Made by a program: the position numbers and the translations under genes. A DNA stretch of 64,000 nt from Seleniibacterium sp963677135 (GTDB lineage: Bacteria; Desulfobacterota; Desulfuromonadia; Desulfuromonadales; Geopsychrobacteraceae). The notes beneath the pieces are model-generated. The model saw only the letters and a program-made list of their open reading frames with translations. It searched no databases and was not told the origin of the DNA. Below are positions 17,126-25,940 of this stretch, piece after piece; the stretch's first letter is position 1; every line of letters starts with the position of its first letter. The DNA lies in assembly GCA_963677135.2 (NCBI GenBank), contig CAXXLS010000009.1, positions 186,001 to 250,000 on the forward strand, given 5' to 3'.

Positions 17126-17554
17126 TTAAGCTAATTCTCGCCCCAGAATTTTCGTTGCAATCTCACCGGCCATACTTTCGGCGCTGGCCTTCAGGGTTAT
17201 ACTTGCATCTGCGGCTTCTTTGCCAACCTTCTCCTTGATTATTTTCAGCCGTTCTCCGGCTTTTTCCCGGGCATCAGAAAGGATCTCAGCTTCTTGCTGA
17301 GCAGCCAGCTTTTTGAGTTTGTTTCTTTCTTCCGCAGCCTCGTTTTTTGCTGTTTGAAGCTGATTTTGATAGGTCTGCATCTTGATATCAATTTCGGCCT
17401 GCAGATTCTGGGCTTTATGCTTTGCCGAAGTGATCGTGTCGGATCTGTCTTTGAGGATTTTTTTGAGGGGTTTATAGAGAATGTGGTTCAGGACAAATAA
17501 TAAAACGAGGAAATTTATCATTTGCAACCCGAGGGTCCAGTCTACGCTGATCAC
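17126..17554 (-). CDS. ATP synthase F0 b' subunit
   Basis: This 142-residue protein starts at a GTG codon (MISVDWTLGLQMINFLVLLFVLNHILYKPLK, shown here only as its family signature: one N-terminal helix then coiled coil). It is the second, shorter b-type stator subunit, so the peripheral stalk is a b/b' heterodimer. It is the first gene of the operon; atpI, atpB and atpE are not next to it and must lie outside this window. Confidence 0.93.
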   Translation of the reverse strand: MISVDWTLGLQMINFLVLLFVLNHILYKPLKKILKDRSDTITSAKHKAQNLQAEIDIKMQTYQNQLQTAKNEAAEERNKLKKLAAQQEAEILSDAREKAGERLKIIKEKVGKEAADASITLKASAESMAGEIATKILGRELA

Positions 17555-17586
17555 CTAGTTCACCTCTTTTCATGGAAGACAGTTTT

Positions 17587-17601
17587 TGTATACTGTATAC
17601 A
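17587..17601. promoter_or_regulatory. Palindromic operator on the ATP synthase promoter (same as 1246-1260)
   Basis: TGTATACTGTATACA here is the exact reverse complement of the palindrome next to the GntR-type regulator gene. It overlaps the -10 element of the probable atp promoter, a position suited to repression. Confidence 0.65.
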
Positions 17602-17627
17602 TTAAAAATCAAAAAAAACGGGGTCAA
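17599..17627 (-). promoter_or_regulatory. Probable promoter P2 of the ATP synthase operon
   Basis: On the minus strand TTGACC (17627-17622) and TAATGT (17604-17599) are separated by 17 bases. The -10 element runs into the palindromic operator. Confidence 0.5.
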
Positions 17628-17643
17628 TCACTAGGAACGGCTT

Positions 17644-17672
17644 ACCTAACACTTTTTTTATTTTTTTGTCAA
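17644..17672 (-). promoter_or_regulatory. Possible promoter P1 of the ATP synthase operon
   Basis: On the minus strand a consensus -35 TTGACA (17672-17667) lies 17 bases from a weaker -10 TTAGGT (17649-17644). It would start transcripts upstream of P2, about 90 bases before the first gene. Confidence 0.4.
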
Positions 17673-17705
17673 CCCCTACTCTCCGTTCAAAAAGACGTTT
17701 TACAG

Positions 17706-18125
17706 TTATTTTTTCTTTTCCGTCGAACCCTGGTTGGTTTCAGGCTTCGATTTCTCAGGCATTTTGACCTCTCCGTTAAAGACGACCTGGTCTTCTATCT
17801 TAAGAGAGCGCGTTTCAATGGTTCCATTGACCACCGCAGGATTACGCAGTTCTACCAAGGTCGTTGCCTTTATCTCACCCGAAAATTTACCACTTAAAAT
17901 AACGATGCCGACGGATATTTCACCCTCTATTTCCGCGGTCTCCCCGACGATCAGGGTGTCCGTTGATGATATCTGGCCTTTGAAATTTCCATCCAGCCTG
18001 ACCATTTCATTAAAATTGAGTTTCCCTTCAAAATGGCTTCCAGCACCAAGAAACGCCTTGATGTCCGCCTTGTCTATGGAAATAGGTTTTTTCACCGGTT
18101 GCTCCTGTTTCTTCGCTTTGAACAT
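17706..18125 (-). CDS. Bactofilin family cytoskeletal protein
   Basis: This 139-residue protein is a polymer-forming bactofilin. The core has the repeated beta-helix pattern with GSHFEGKLNFNEMVRLDGNFKGQIS and ETAEIEGEISVGIVILSGKFSGEI, flanked by a short basic N-terminus and a charged tail (PEKSKPETNQGSTEKKK). It lies 17 bases downstream of parB. In Myxococcus bactofilins are known to scaffold the ParABS machinery, so the genetic link here points to a similar role in origin positioning. Confidence 0.92.
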   Translation of the reverse strand: MFKAKKQEQPVKKPISIDKADIKAFLGAGSHFEGKLNFNEMVRLDGNFKGQISSTDTLIVGETAEIEGEISVGIVILSGKFSGEIKATTLVELRNPAVVNGTIETRSLKIEDQVVFNGEVKMPEKSKPETNQGSTEKKK

Positions 18126-18142
18126 GGGTTACATCCACCGCC

Positions 18143-19012
18143 TTAAAAACTGATTCCCAGCATATCCAGAATGCGTTCCAATTCGCTGTCATCATAGAAA
18201 TTGATTTCTATTTTCCCCCCCTTCCCTTTTTTGGCCAACCTGACCTGGGTGGAAAAATACTGTCGCAGATTATTTTCGAGGGCCAGAATATTCGGGTCTG
18301 GTTCGATTTGTCTGGGCTCCCGTTTGTGGACCTGATTTTCTGAAAAACTTTTAATTTTTTTGATCAGCTTTTCCGTTTCTCGGACCGAAAGCTTTTTCTG
18401 GATTACCTGTTCGGCGGCTTCAAGGATATCTTCTTCGCTATCAAGCGACAGCAGGGCCCTGGCATGTCCCATACTTATCTTGCCGGTACTCAGACAGTCC
18501 TTAATCTGATCAGGAAGGCGCAACAGCCTCAAGGAATTTGCTACCGTCGAGCGTTCTTTGCCAACCCGCTTTGCAACTTCTTCCTGAACCAGGTCGAAAT
18601 TGTCCATCAGGTAGCGGTAGGCGCTTGCCTCTTCCAGCGGATTGAGATCTTCACGCTGGATATTTTCTATCAAGGCCATCTCCAGGGCCCAATCCTCTGT
18701 AACATCCTGGATGACGACAGGGACACGGTCCAGCCCGGCCTTCTGGGCCGCCCGCCAGCGTCTTTCTCCGGCGATAATCTGGTAATGGTCCCCATGTTGA
18801 CGGACAACCAGGGGCTGGATGATGCCCTTCTCCTTAACCGACGAAACCAACTCCGCCATTTTTTTATCGTCAAAGGTCTTGCGTGGCTGCTGTGAGTGTG
18901 GCTTGAGTTCCTCGATGGGGCAGAGGAAGTATTTTTTCCCTCCCTCTTGTGCCGCAGAACTCAGCAGCGCACCTATACCTTTGCCGAGGGCGGGTCTTTT
19001 AGGTTTTGTCAT
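18143..19012 (-). CDS. parB: Chromosome partitioning protein ParB
   Basis: This 289-residue CTPase and parS-binding clamp protein has the ParB/Srx core with the GERRWRAAQKAG box (CTP-binding region), an HTH domain containing KRVGKERSTVANSLRLLRLP, and a C-terminal dimerisation domain rich in basic residues. It begins two bases after the parA stop. Its cognate site is the parS at 22377-22392. Confidence 0.97.
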   Translation of the reverse strand: MTKPKRPALGKGIGALLSSAAQEGGKKYFLCPIEELKPHSQQPRKTFDDKKMAELVSSVKEKGIIQPLVVRQHGDHYQIIAGERRWRAAQKAGLDRVPVVIQDVTEDWALEMALIENIQREDLNPLEEASAYRYLMDNFDLVQEEVAKRVGKERSTVANSLRLLRLPDQIKDCLSTGKISMGHARALLSLDSEEDILEAAEQVIQKKLSVRETEKLIKKIKSFSENQVHKREPRQIEPDPNILALENNLRQYFSTQVRLAKKGKGGKIEINFYDDSELERILDMLGISF

Positions 19013-19014
19013 CT

Positions 19015-19776
19015 TCAGACTCCTGCAATTATTTCTCTGGCAAGGTCCATATAGGCCTGTGCACCTTTAGAAGCGATATCATACATCAGGGCGGGCTGGC
19101 CGTAACTCGGAGCCTCGGACAACCTGACATTCCTGGGAACCACAACGTCAAAAACCTTGTTGCCAAAATGACTTCGGATTTCATCACTCACCTGGTGGCA
19201 GAGATTATTTCTGCCGTCGAACATGGTTAACAGGATTCCGCCGATTTTAAGCTCTGGATTCAGTTCCTGCTGGACAATCCTGATGGTCTGCATCAGCTGT
19301 CCGAGTCCCTCCATGGCGTAAAATTCACATTGGAGGGGAACCAGAACCTTGTGGGCCGCGGTCAGGGCATTTACGGTAAGCAAGCTTAGAGAGGGTGGAC
19401 AATCGATAATGATATATTCGAAATCGCCAATGATAGATTCTATGGCAAACTTCAACTGGCTCTCGCGCTTCGGATTATCTATCAGTTCGATTTCCGCGCC
19501 GATTAGATTGGTATTGGAAGGAACGACTGTCAAGCAGGTCAAATCGGTCGGCCGCATCACCTCGGGCAAACCTATTTCTCCCAGCAAAACGTCATAAATG
19601 GTTGAAATAATTTCTGTTTTATCAATTCCCAGCCCGCTGCAAGCGTTCGCCTGGGGATCCATATCGATCAGCAGAGTTTTCTTCTCGGCTGCGGCCAGGG
19701 ATGCGGCCAGATTTACCGCTGTTGTGGTTTTGCCGACCCCACCCTTCTGGTTGGCAATGGCTATGATATTCGCCAT
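19015..19776 (-). CDS. parA: Chromosome partitioning ATPase ParA (Soj)
   Basis: This 253-residue deviant Walker ATPase begins MANIIAIANQKGGVGKTTTA and has DMDPQANACSG and the Walker B region IIIDCPPSLSLLTVNAL. It moves the ParB-parS complex of the origin along the nucleoid. It forms an operon with parB and bactofilin. It is clearly distinct from the second ParA-type ATPase at 60859-61611. Confidence 0.97.
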   Translation of the reverse strand: MANIIAIANQKGGVGKTTTAVNLAASLAAAEKKTLLIDMDPQANACSGLGIDKTEIISTIYDVLLGEIGLPEVMRPTDLTCLTVVPSNTNLIGAEIELIDNPKRESQLKFAIESIIGDFEYIIIDCPPSLSLLTVNALTAAHKVLVPLQCEFYAMEGLGQLMQTIRIVQQELNPELKIGGILLTMFDGRNNLCHQVSDEIRSHFGNKVFDVVVPRNVRLSEAPSYGQPALMYDIASKGAQAYMDLAREIIAGV

Positions 19777-19843
19777 TTACAACTCCTTATCGAACTCGTT
19801 TAGGTCAATTTCGTGGAAAACATAGCATAGATAAAAAGGAAAT

Positions 19844-20506
19844 TCAGCCTCTATCGTTTAAATGACTTTGACATTTGTTAATTCTGATAAGATTTCGAGA
19901 CGATTGAGAAAATGGTAGAACATATTCAATAATTTCTACCTCGAACAACAACTTGTCGGTATCGTCTGTTAAAAAATCATTCAGCTCTTGTCGTCCTTCC
20001 GGTCCCTTCATTGCCAGAAGCGTTCCTCCCTCTGAAAGCAATGGAAAGCCAATATCAATAAACTTTTTCAGGGAAGAAAAAGCTCTTGAGATGACGACAT
20101 CGAACTTCACGCCTTTTTCTACCAGGCCCTCAGCTCTGTCCCCGTATATGGTAAGATTTTCAAGATGAAGGGTTCGCTTGATGTGTTTTTGGAAGTTTAC
20201 TTTTTTTCCGATACTCTCTACTGAAGTCACATCCACCTCGGGCCTGAGAATCGCCAGAGGAATTGCCGGCAACCCTCCCCCGGATCCGATATCTGCCAGT
20301 GACCCTATATTGCCCAAATAGCGATTAACAATCAGGCAATCGTACAAATGCTTTTCGATAACGTCGTGCCGGTCGGTTATCGCCGTGAGGTTAACTTTCT
20401 TATTCCACTTTAAAAGTTCATCAAAAAATTTCAACTGGTCTGCAAGCTGACCCTGTGTCAACCTCACGCCTTTTTCTTCCAGATATTTGATCAGGTCATT
20501 TAACAT
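19844..20506 (-). CDS. rsmG: 16S rRNA (guanine-N7)-methyltransferase RsmG (GidB)
   Basis: This 220-residue SAM-dependent enzyme methylates G527 of 16S rRNA. The SAM motif is LADIGSGGGLPAIPLAI, followed by SVESIGKKVNFQ and VISRAFSSLKKFID. I start at MLNDLIKYLEEKGVRL (ATG 20506); this overlaps the mnmG stop by 11 bases, indicating translational coupling. It keeps the universal mnmG-rsmG-parA-parB order. Confidence 0.95.
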   Translation of the reverse strand: MLNDLIKYLEEKGVRLTQGQLADQLKFFDELLKWNKKVNLTAITDRHDVIEKHLYDCLIVNRYLGNIGSLADIGSGGGLPAIPLAILRPEVDVTSVESIGKKVNFQKHIKRTLHLENLTIYGDRAEGLVEKGVKFDVVISRAFSSLKKFIDIGFPLLSEGGTLLAMKGPEGRQELNDFLTDDTDKLLFEVEIIEYVLPFSQSSRNLIRINKCQSHLNDRG

Positions 20507-22367
20507 GTTTATTTTTGCGAAGATAAATAGTAATGACCGCAAGGGCCGCAGGCGTCACCCCTTGGATTCGACTTGCCTGCCCCAAGGATGTTGGTTTTAT
20601 TGCATTCAACTTTTCTACCACTTCGCTAGACAGACTTGGTATCTCGGTGTAATTCAAATCCGGAGACAATTCAATATCTTCCTGTTCTTTGAATTTTTTC
20701 ACCTGTTCCAACTGTCTGGCGATATAACCTTCATACTTTATGGCAATTTCCGCCTGCTCCAGAGCCTGCGGTTCAAAAGCCTTAAACTCTTGAAATACCA
20801 TGGCCAACTTATCTATGGTCATATCTGGTCTTTTCAAAAGGGTACTGAGGGTTATACCTGACTTCATTTTTTCCAAATCCAACGCATTTAGTGCATCCTG
20901 ATTTGAACTCGTTACGCGATTATTTTCTAGAATTTCGGTAATTTTACCTACCGACTCCTGCTTTTCAGAGAAAATCCGCCACCTTTTATCATCGACCAGC
21001 CCAAGTTGCCTGCCGATTGGCGTCAATCTTTGGTCAGCGTTATCTTCCCTTAACAACAGACGGTATTCAGATCGCGAGGTAAACATACGGTAAGGATCGC
21101 TGGTCGGCTGGGTAACAAGATCATCGATCATAACTCCGATATATGCCTGATCTCTGCCCAGCACCAACGGGTCTTGTTCCTTACAAAGCAGCGCAGCATT
21201 TATACCTGCCACCAACCCCTGTGCCGCAGCCTCTTCATACCCTGAAGTCCCGTTGATCTGACCTGCATGAAATAGTCCTTCGACATATTTTGTTTCCAGA
21301 CTTTTTTTCAACTGCAGAGGCTCTACGAAGTCATATTCGATGGCATAACCTGGTCGCATTATTTCTACCTGTTCAAATCCGACCATCGATCTGAAATATT
21401 TCAGTTGCACATCGGCGGGCAGTGAGGTTGAAAGACCACTTGGGTACATCTCACAACTGCGCCGACCTTCCGGTTCCAAAAAAGACTGATGGCTGATTTT
21501 CTCCGGAAACCTGACGACCTTGTCTTCTATAGATGGACAGTAGCGTGGCCCTACCCCTTCGATAATCCCAGCATACAGCGGAGACTTATCCAGATTATTT
21601 CTGATAATATCGTGGGTTTTTTCATTCGTTTCCGCGATATAACAATCAACCTGATCCCTCTGTATTACCCTATTCAAAAAAGAAAAGGGTTTTATAACCT
21701 CATCTCCCTTCTGAACCTGGAGCTTACTGTAATCGATTGAGCGGGACGCCAGACGGGCTGGCGTTCCTGTTTTCAGACGACCTATCTTAAAACCCATTGC
21801 TCCAAGGGAAACGGAAAGGGTCTCAGAAGATGGCTCCCCAGCCCTCCCCCCAGAGTAATGATTCAACCCCACATGAATCAGACCACGCATAAAGGTACCC
21901 GTCGTTACGACGACCGTTTTAGAAAAATATTCTAAACCCTCTCTCGTCATAACACCCGTGACTCTGTTCCCCTGCGTATAGATGTCCGTCACCAGACCTT
22001 GCTTCAAATCGAGGTTTACTTGAGTCTCTATAACCCATTTCATCCTCGCACTATACGCCATACGATCAGCCTGGGCGCGCGAAGCCCGAACAGCGGGGCC
22101 CTTCCTGGTATTCAATCTGCGGAACTGAATGCCAGTCTCGTCAATATTCAAACCCATCTCTCCACCAAGGGCATCAATTTCATGTACCAGATGTCCTTTC
22201 GCCAACCCCCCGATAGATGGATTACACGACATTTGAGCGACAGTATCCAGACCTATCGTCAACAGTAAAGTTTGACATCCCATGCGTGCGGAGGCTAACG
22301 CTGCCTCACACCCGGCATGCCCCGCTCCGATAACAATAACATCGTAATTTTTTCCGTAACCACTCAT
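20496..22367 (-). CDS. mnmG: tRNA uridine-5-carboxymethylaminomethyl modification enzyme MnmG (GidA)
   Basis: This 623-residue FAD enzyme acts with MnmE to modify U34 of some tRNAs. The FAD motif is DVIVIGAGHAGCEAALAS; PSIGGLAKGHLVHEIDALGG and the C-terminal RIQGVTPAAL are family signatures. ATG 22367 is chosen; a TTG three codons upstream is possible. The ribosome-binding region lies next to the parS site (22377-22392), so ParB loading and mnmG expression share the same DNA. Confidence 0.96.
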   Translation of the reverse strand: MSGYGKNYDVIVIGAGHAGCEAALASARMGCQTLLLTIGLDTVAQMSCNPSIGGLAKGHLVHEIDALGGEMGLNIDETGIQFRRLNTRKGPAVRASRAQADRMAYSARMKWVIETQVNLDLKQGLVTDIYTQGNRVTGVMTREGLEYFSKTVVVTTGTFMRGLIHVGLNHYSGGRAGEPSSETLSVSLGAMGFKIGRLKTGTPARLASRSIDYSKLQVQKGDEVIKPFSFLNRVIQRDQVDCYIAETNEKTHDIIRNNLDKSPLYAGIIEGVGPRYCPSIEDKVVRFPEKISHQSFLEPEGRRSCEMYPSGLSTSLPADVQLKYFRSMVGFEQVEIMRPGYAIEYDFVEPLQLKKSLETKYVEGLFHAGQINGTSGYEEAAAQGLVAGINAALLCKEQDPLVLGRDQAYIGVMIDDLVTQPTSDPYRMFTSRSEYRLLLREDNADQRLTPIGRQLGLVDDKRWRIFSEKQESVGKITEILENNRVTSSNQDALNALDLEKMKSGITLSTLLKRPDMTIDKLAMVFQEFKAFEPQALEQAEIAIKYEGYIARQLEQVKKFKEQEDIELSPDLNYTEIPSLSSEVVEKLNAIKPTSLGQASRIQGVTPAALAVITIYLRKNKHVK

Positions 22368-22376
22368 AATTTCCAA

Positions 22377-22392
22377 TGTTCCACGTGAAACA
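22377..22392. promoter_or_regulatory. parS centromere site
   Basis: TGTTCCACGTGAAACA is identical to the canonical 16-base ParB-binding site of Bacillus-type chromosomes. It lies in the 26-base gap between mnmE and mnmG, about 3 kb from parB and 5.4 kb from the probable oriC. No second perfect copy was noticed in the window. Confidence 0.9.
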
Positions 22393-22393
22393 C

Positions 22394-23758
22394 TTATTTA
22401 CCTATGCAAAAACCAGAGAAGATATCATCAAGGATATCCTCGGTGGTCGTCGTGCCGGTAATGAGACCGAAACAATCCAGAACCTGTCTCAATTCAAAAG
22501 CTAAAAATTCTAGGGAAGAATTTTCACCAAGAAGATTGATCGCATTATCTAAATATTCTGATGCACCAATAAGACTATCATAATGTCTTCTTTCGGACAA
22601 AAGAATGGAATCTGTATCGAGTTGCTGAAGCGGAATAAAAAAGTCATGCAGAGCAGTCTTCAACCTGTCAAGACCATCGGACGTCTTTACGGAGATTTCG
22701 ACAGAACAGGAATATTCGACAGGCAGCAACGGACGATTATTCGTAAGATCGCACTTGGTATAAACCACGATACTGGGAAAACCACAACACTTATTCAAAA
22801 TATAGTGATCCTCAGAATCAAGGGGGCGGGATGAATCGATAAGAATGAGAACAAGATCGGCTCTGGTGATTTTTTCTTCTGCTCGACGGATTCCTTCACG
22901 TTCAACCGGGTCATCAGATTGCCGCAATCCAGCTGTATCGAATATACGGACAGGGATATCGTCGATCATCAGTCCGTCTTCAAGAATATCCCTCGTAGTA
23001 CCCGGAATATCAGTAACAATAGCACGATCTTCCCCGAGAAGAGCATTCATAAGGGAACTTTTTCCAACATTTGGCTTACCGACCAAAACCAGATTGACCC
23101 CTTCATTAAGTACGCGTCCAATCTGATAGCTGTTGACAAGAAGGGAAATCTCATCTCTGACCTGAAGAAGGTTCTGCTTAATATGAACAAGGTCCTCTTC
23201 AGGAAGGTCCTCTTCAGGAAAATCGATCCAGGCCTCTATCAAAACCAGTGATTTTTTGACGAGTTTGTTGAATTCATAAAGTTTCTTACTGAGCGCTCCT
23301 TCAACCTGAGAAAGGGCTATTTTGCGTGAGGATTCATTCGATGAATGGATAAGCCGCGCAACAGCTTCAGCCTGAGAAAGGTCCAACCGACCGTTCATAA
23401 AAGCCCGATAGGTAAATTCGCCAGGTTCCGCAAGTCTGACACCTTCATTTTGAAAGAGCTGAAGAATACGTCGGACGATGTGGCGGCTCCCATGACAGTG
23501 TATTTCTACTACATCTTCGGAGGTGTAGGAGTGAGGCGACGCCATAAAAACAGCCATCACCTCATCAATTTTATTATTGAGGGAATCATAAATATGGCCA
23601 TGATAAAGATGATGAGAGAAAAACCTGTCGGACCCACCAGTGGCCTTAAAAAATTTTGATAATAAAAAAAGAGATTGGGTTCCAGACAACCGGATAATGG
23701 AAATGCCCCCTTCACCCGGGGGGGTGGCGGGGGCAATAATCGTATCCTGCCTATTCAT
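22394..23758 (-). CDS. mnmE: tRNA modification GTPase MnmE (TrmE)
   Basis: This 454-residue protein has an N-terminal tetrahydrofolate-binding domain (ATPPGEGGISIIRLSG), a helical domain, an inserted G domain with G1 GKPNVGKSS, G3 DTAGLR and a TKCD version of the NKxD motif, and the C-terminal FCIGK with the conserved cysteine. It partners with MnmG. It begins only six bases after yidC, so the jag (KhpB) gene that often lies between yidC and mnmE is absent here. Confidence 0.96.
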   Translation of the reverse strand: MNRQDTIIAPATPPGEGGISIIRLSGTQSLFLLSKFFKATGGSDRFFSHHLYHGHIYDSLNNKIDEVMAVFMASPHSYTSEDVVEIHCHGSRHIVRRILQLFQNEGVRLAEPGEFTYRAFMNGRLDLSQAEAVARLIHSSNESSRKIALSQVEGALSKKLYEFNKLVKKSLVLIEAWIDFPEEDLPEEDLVHIKQNLLQVRDEISLLVNSYQIGRVLNEGVNLVLVGKPNVGKSSLMNALLGEDRAIVTDIPGTTRDILEDGLMIDDIPVRIFDTAGLRQSDDPVEREGIRRAEEKITRADLVLILIDSSRPLDSEDHYILNKCCGFPSIVVYTKCDLTNNRPLLPVEYSCSVEISVKTSDGLDRLKTALHDFFIPLQQLDTDSILLSERRHYDSLIGASEYLDNAINLLGENSSLEFLAFELRQVLDCFGLITGTTTTEDILDDIFSGFCIGK

Positions 23759-23764
23759 AAGAGA

Positions 23765-25363
23765 TCAGTCAGCCTGTCTGCGAATAAGATATTGCTGCAG
23801 AATAGTTAGAACGTTATTAACGAGCCAGTAGATGACAAGACCTGATGGGAAATTCAGGAACATGAAGGTAAAAACAACCGGCATGATGAGCATGATTTTC
23901 TCTTGAGTCGGATCCATATTAGTCGGCGTCATTTTTTGCTGTAGAAACATCGTCACACCCATAATGAGCGGCGTAACATAATAAGGGTCCTTAGCGGACA
24001 AGTCAGTTATCCAAAGCATGAATGGCGCGTGCCTTAATTCGATAGAACCGAGCAAAACCCGATAAAGAGCGAAAAATACCGGTATCTGAATAAGCATTGG
24101 CAAACAGCCACCCATAGGATTGACTTTATTTTCCTTATAAAATTTCATCATTTCCTGGTTGAGGCGTTGCTTGTCCGAGCCAAATTTTTCCCGGAGCTTT
24201 TTCATTTCAGGCTGAAGCTTTTGCATCCCCTTCATGGATTTGTAACTTTTCTGGGTCAGGGGCCAAAAAATAATTTTAATGCAGACGGTCAATAGAATAA
24301 TAGCCAGACCATAATTTCCGAGAAAACCGTAGAAAAATTTAAGCACAACCATCAGAGGCTTAGCTAACGGATGAAAAAACCCGTAATGAATGATTTCTTC
24401 AAACTGCTTACCACTCTTCGCAAGATCTTCTACTTTTTTAGGTCCGGCATATATTGTATAACTAATACTGTAATCCTGGTCGGGATTCAGCGAAAATGTT
24501 TGTGATGAGAAATTATTAAAAATATTATTTCCATCTTTGGAAACAACTATTTTCCCATTATTTTCATCAGGATGAATAGCGAACAAAAAGTATTTACTGG
24601 TAAAACCCGACCAGACAATACTATTTTTATACACTTTACTAGTATCGTTAAGATCTTTGATATCGTCCTCTAAAAGTTCATTGCCATCATAGGATACAGG
24701 CCCCTCGAAAGAATACATTTCACTTCCCTTATCTTCATCAAAGGGAGTGACCATAGATAGACTGATTGCCCCACTGACTGTATTTTCTTTATTGTTCGTT
24801 ATATTGACAATGAGATCGAAATCATAGCTTTCAGCATGAAAAACAAAAATTTTCTGAATAATAAATCCATCATATTCAGCTGTAAATACAACTTTTTGTT
24901 CTGAATCTATGGTGATATCACCTGATACGTTAGAGGTATAATTTAAATTGACAGGAATATTGATGCCGTTACTGGAAAATGTTTTTAAGCTGAAATTTTC
25001 AAAATTATTTGCTTCAAAGAGTTCATAATTCTTACTGTCCTTCTCATTAGATTCCCTATACTGATTAAGAGAGATATCCTTAACAACTCCCCCCATACTA
25101 CTCAGGATAACCTTAAAAACTTTATTGGTAACCGTAATTTCGACCGGTTCTGACTCATTAGCGACAGAAACCATCCGATTTTCAGCAACCGCTGCCGCAT
25201 TGTCAGAGGTACTGGATATTTGACCACCATCCTCAACAGCAGCATTCTCCTGAATTTGAGAGGAAGGTGCTTCTTGTGGAGGTTTAGGGGCAAAAAACAT
25301 GCTGTAGCCAGACCAAAGCAGCACGATAAGGGCAATAGCCAGAATAGTTCTATTATTTTCCAT
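23765..25363 (-). CDS. yidC: Membrane protein insertase YidC (Oxa1 family)
   Basis: This protein of 532 residues starts at MENNRTILAIALIVLLWSGYSMFF. It has an N-terminal membrane helix, a large periplasmic beta domain (about 60-330) with relaxed sequence and low GC, and the five-helix insertase core (GNYGLAIILLTVCIKIIFWPL, MGGCLPMLIQIPVFFALY, FLNFPSGLVIYWLVNN). The start overlaps the end of yidD by 11 bases. It inserts proteins, including ATP synthase subunits, into the inner membrane. Confidence 0.96.
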   Translation of the reverse strand: MENNRTILAIALIVLLWSGYSMFFAPKPPQEAPSSQIQENAAVEDGGQISSTSDNAAAVAENRMVSVANESEPVEITVTNKVFKVILSSMGGVVKDISLNQYRESNEKDSKNYELFEANNFENFSLKTFSSNGINIPVNLNYTSNVSGDITIDSEQKVVFTAEYDGFIIQKIFVFHAESYDFDLIVNITNNKENTVSGAISLSMVTPFDEDKGSEMYSFEGPVSYDGNELLEDDIKDLNDTSKVYKNSIVWSGFTSKYFLFAIHPDENNGKIVVSKDGNNIFNNFSSQTFSLNPDQDYSISYTIYAGPKKVEDLAKSGKQFEEIIHYGFFHPLAKPLMVVLKFFYGFLGNYGLAIILLTVCIKIIFWPLTQKSYKSMKGMQKLQPEMKKLREKFGSDKQRLNQEMMKFYKENKVNPMGGCLPMLIQIPVFFALYRVLLGSIELRHAPFMLWITDLSAKDPYYVTPLIMGVTMFLQQKMTPTNMDPTQEKIMLIMPVVFTFMFLNFPSGLVIYWLVNNVLTILQQYLIRRQAD

Positions 25364-25598
25364 TACAAAGATCCCGCGTCTTATTATGAGGAACAGGGTC
25401 ATACCCACCTTTATGGTAGGGATGACACTTGCTCAAACGTTTCAATGTAAAAAACATTCCTTTTAGAACACCAAATTCTAAAATTGAATCTTTAGCATAC
25501 TGTGAACAGGTAGGATAAAAACGGCAAGCAGGAGGAAAAATTGGTGAAATAAAATATCGATAAAAATCGATGATATGAATGAGTAAAGATTTAAACAT
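25353..25598 (-). CDS. yidD: Membrane protein insertion efficiency factor YidD
   Basis: This 81-residue protein has the family signature CRFYPTCSQYAKDSI and the CHPYHKGGYDPVP segment, with an N-terminal amphipathic helix. It assists YidC. It begins two bases downstream of rnpA and overlaps yidC. Confidence 0.95.
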   Translation of the reverse strand: MFKSLLIHIIDFYRYFISPIFPPACRFYPTCSQYAKDSILEFGVLKGMFFTLKRLSKCHPYHKGGYDPVPHNKTRDLCNGK

Positions 25599-25600
25599 CT

Positions 25601-25933
25601 TTAATTCTTTGAGAAAAGAATATCGAGTTCTTCAAAAATCGCCTTACTATCTAAATGAGAAATATTTTTTTTGACAATTATTGAATAATCATAAACATGA
25701 AACGTGAATCTATGAGTCCTGAAAAATTGTCTAATAAGGCGTTTGCTACGATTCCGGCAGACAGCATTCCCAGTTTTTTTACTCGCTGTTATGCCGAGCC
25801 TGGAATCAGTTTGCGAAGAATTGCATTTTAAAAGAATAAAATGGGGTGTAGCCGTCTTACACCCCATTCTTCTGATTTTCTTGAATTCCCAGGACTTTTT
25901 TAAACGCAGATGACCTGGAAAAGCATATTTCAT
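25601..25933 (-). CDS. rnpA: Ribonuclease P protein component
   Basis: This 110-residue basic protein is the protein subunit of RNase P, which matures tRNA 5' ends. It has the conserved RNRSKRLIRQFFR helix and begins with KYAFPGHLRLKKSWEFKKI. It lies seven bases downstream of rpmH, as in most bacteria. The RNA component is not in the window. Confidence 0.94.
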   Translation of the reverse strand: MKYAFPGHLRLKKSWEFKKIRRMGCKTATPHFILLKCNSSQTDSRLGITASKKTGNAVCRNRSKRLIRQFFRTHRFTFHVYDYSIIVKKNISHLDSKAIFEELDILFSKN

Positions 25934-25940
25934 TATTATT

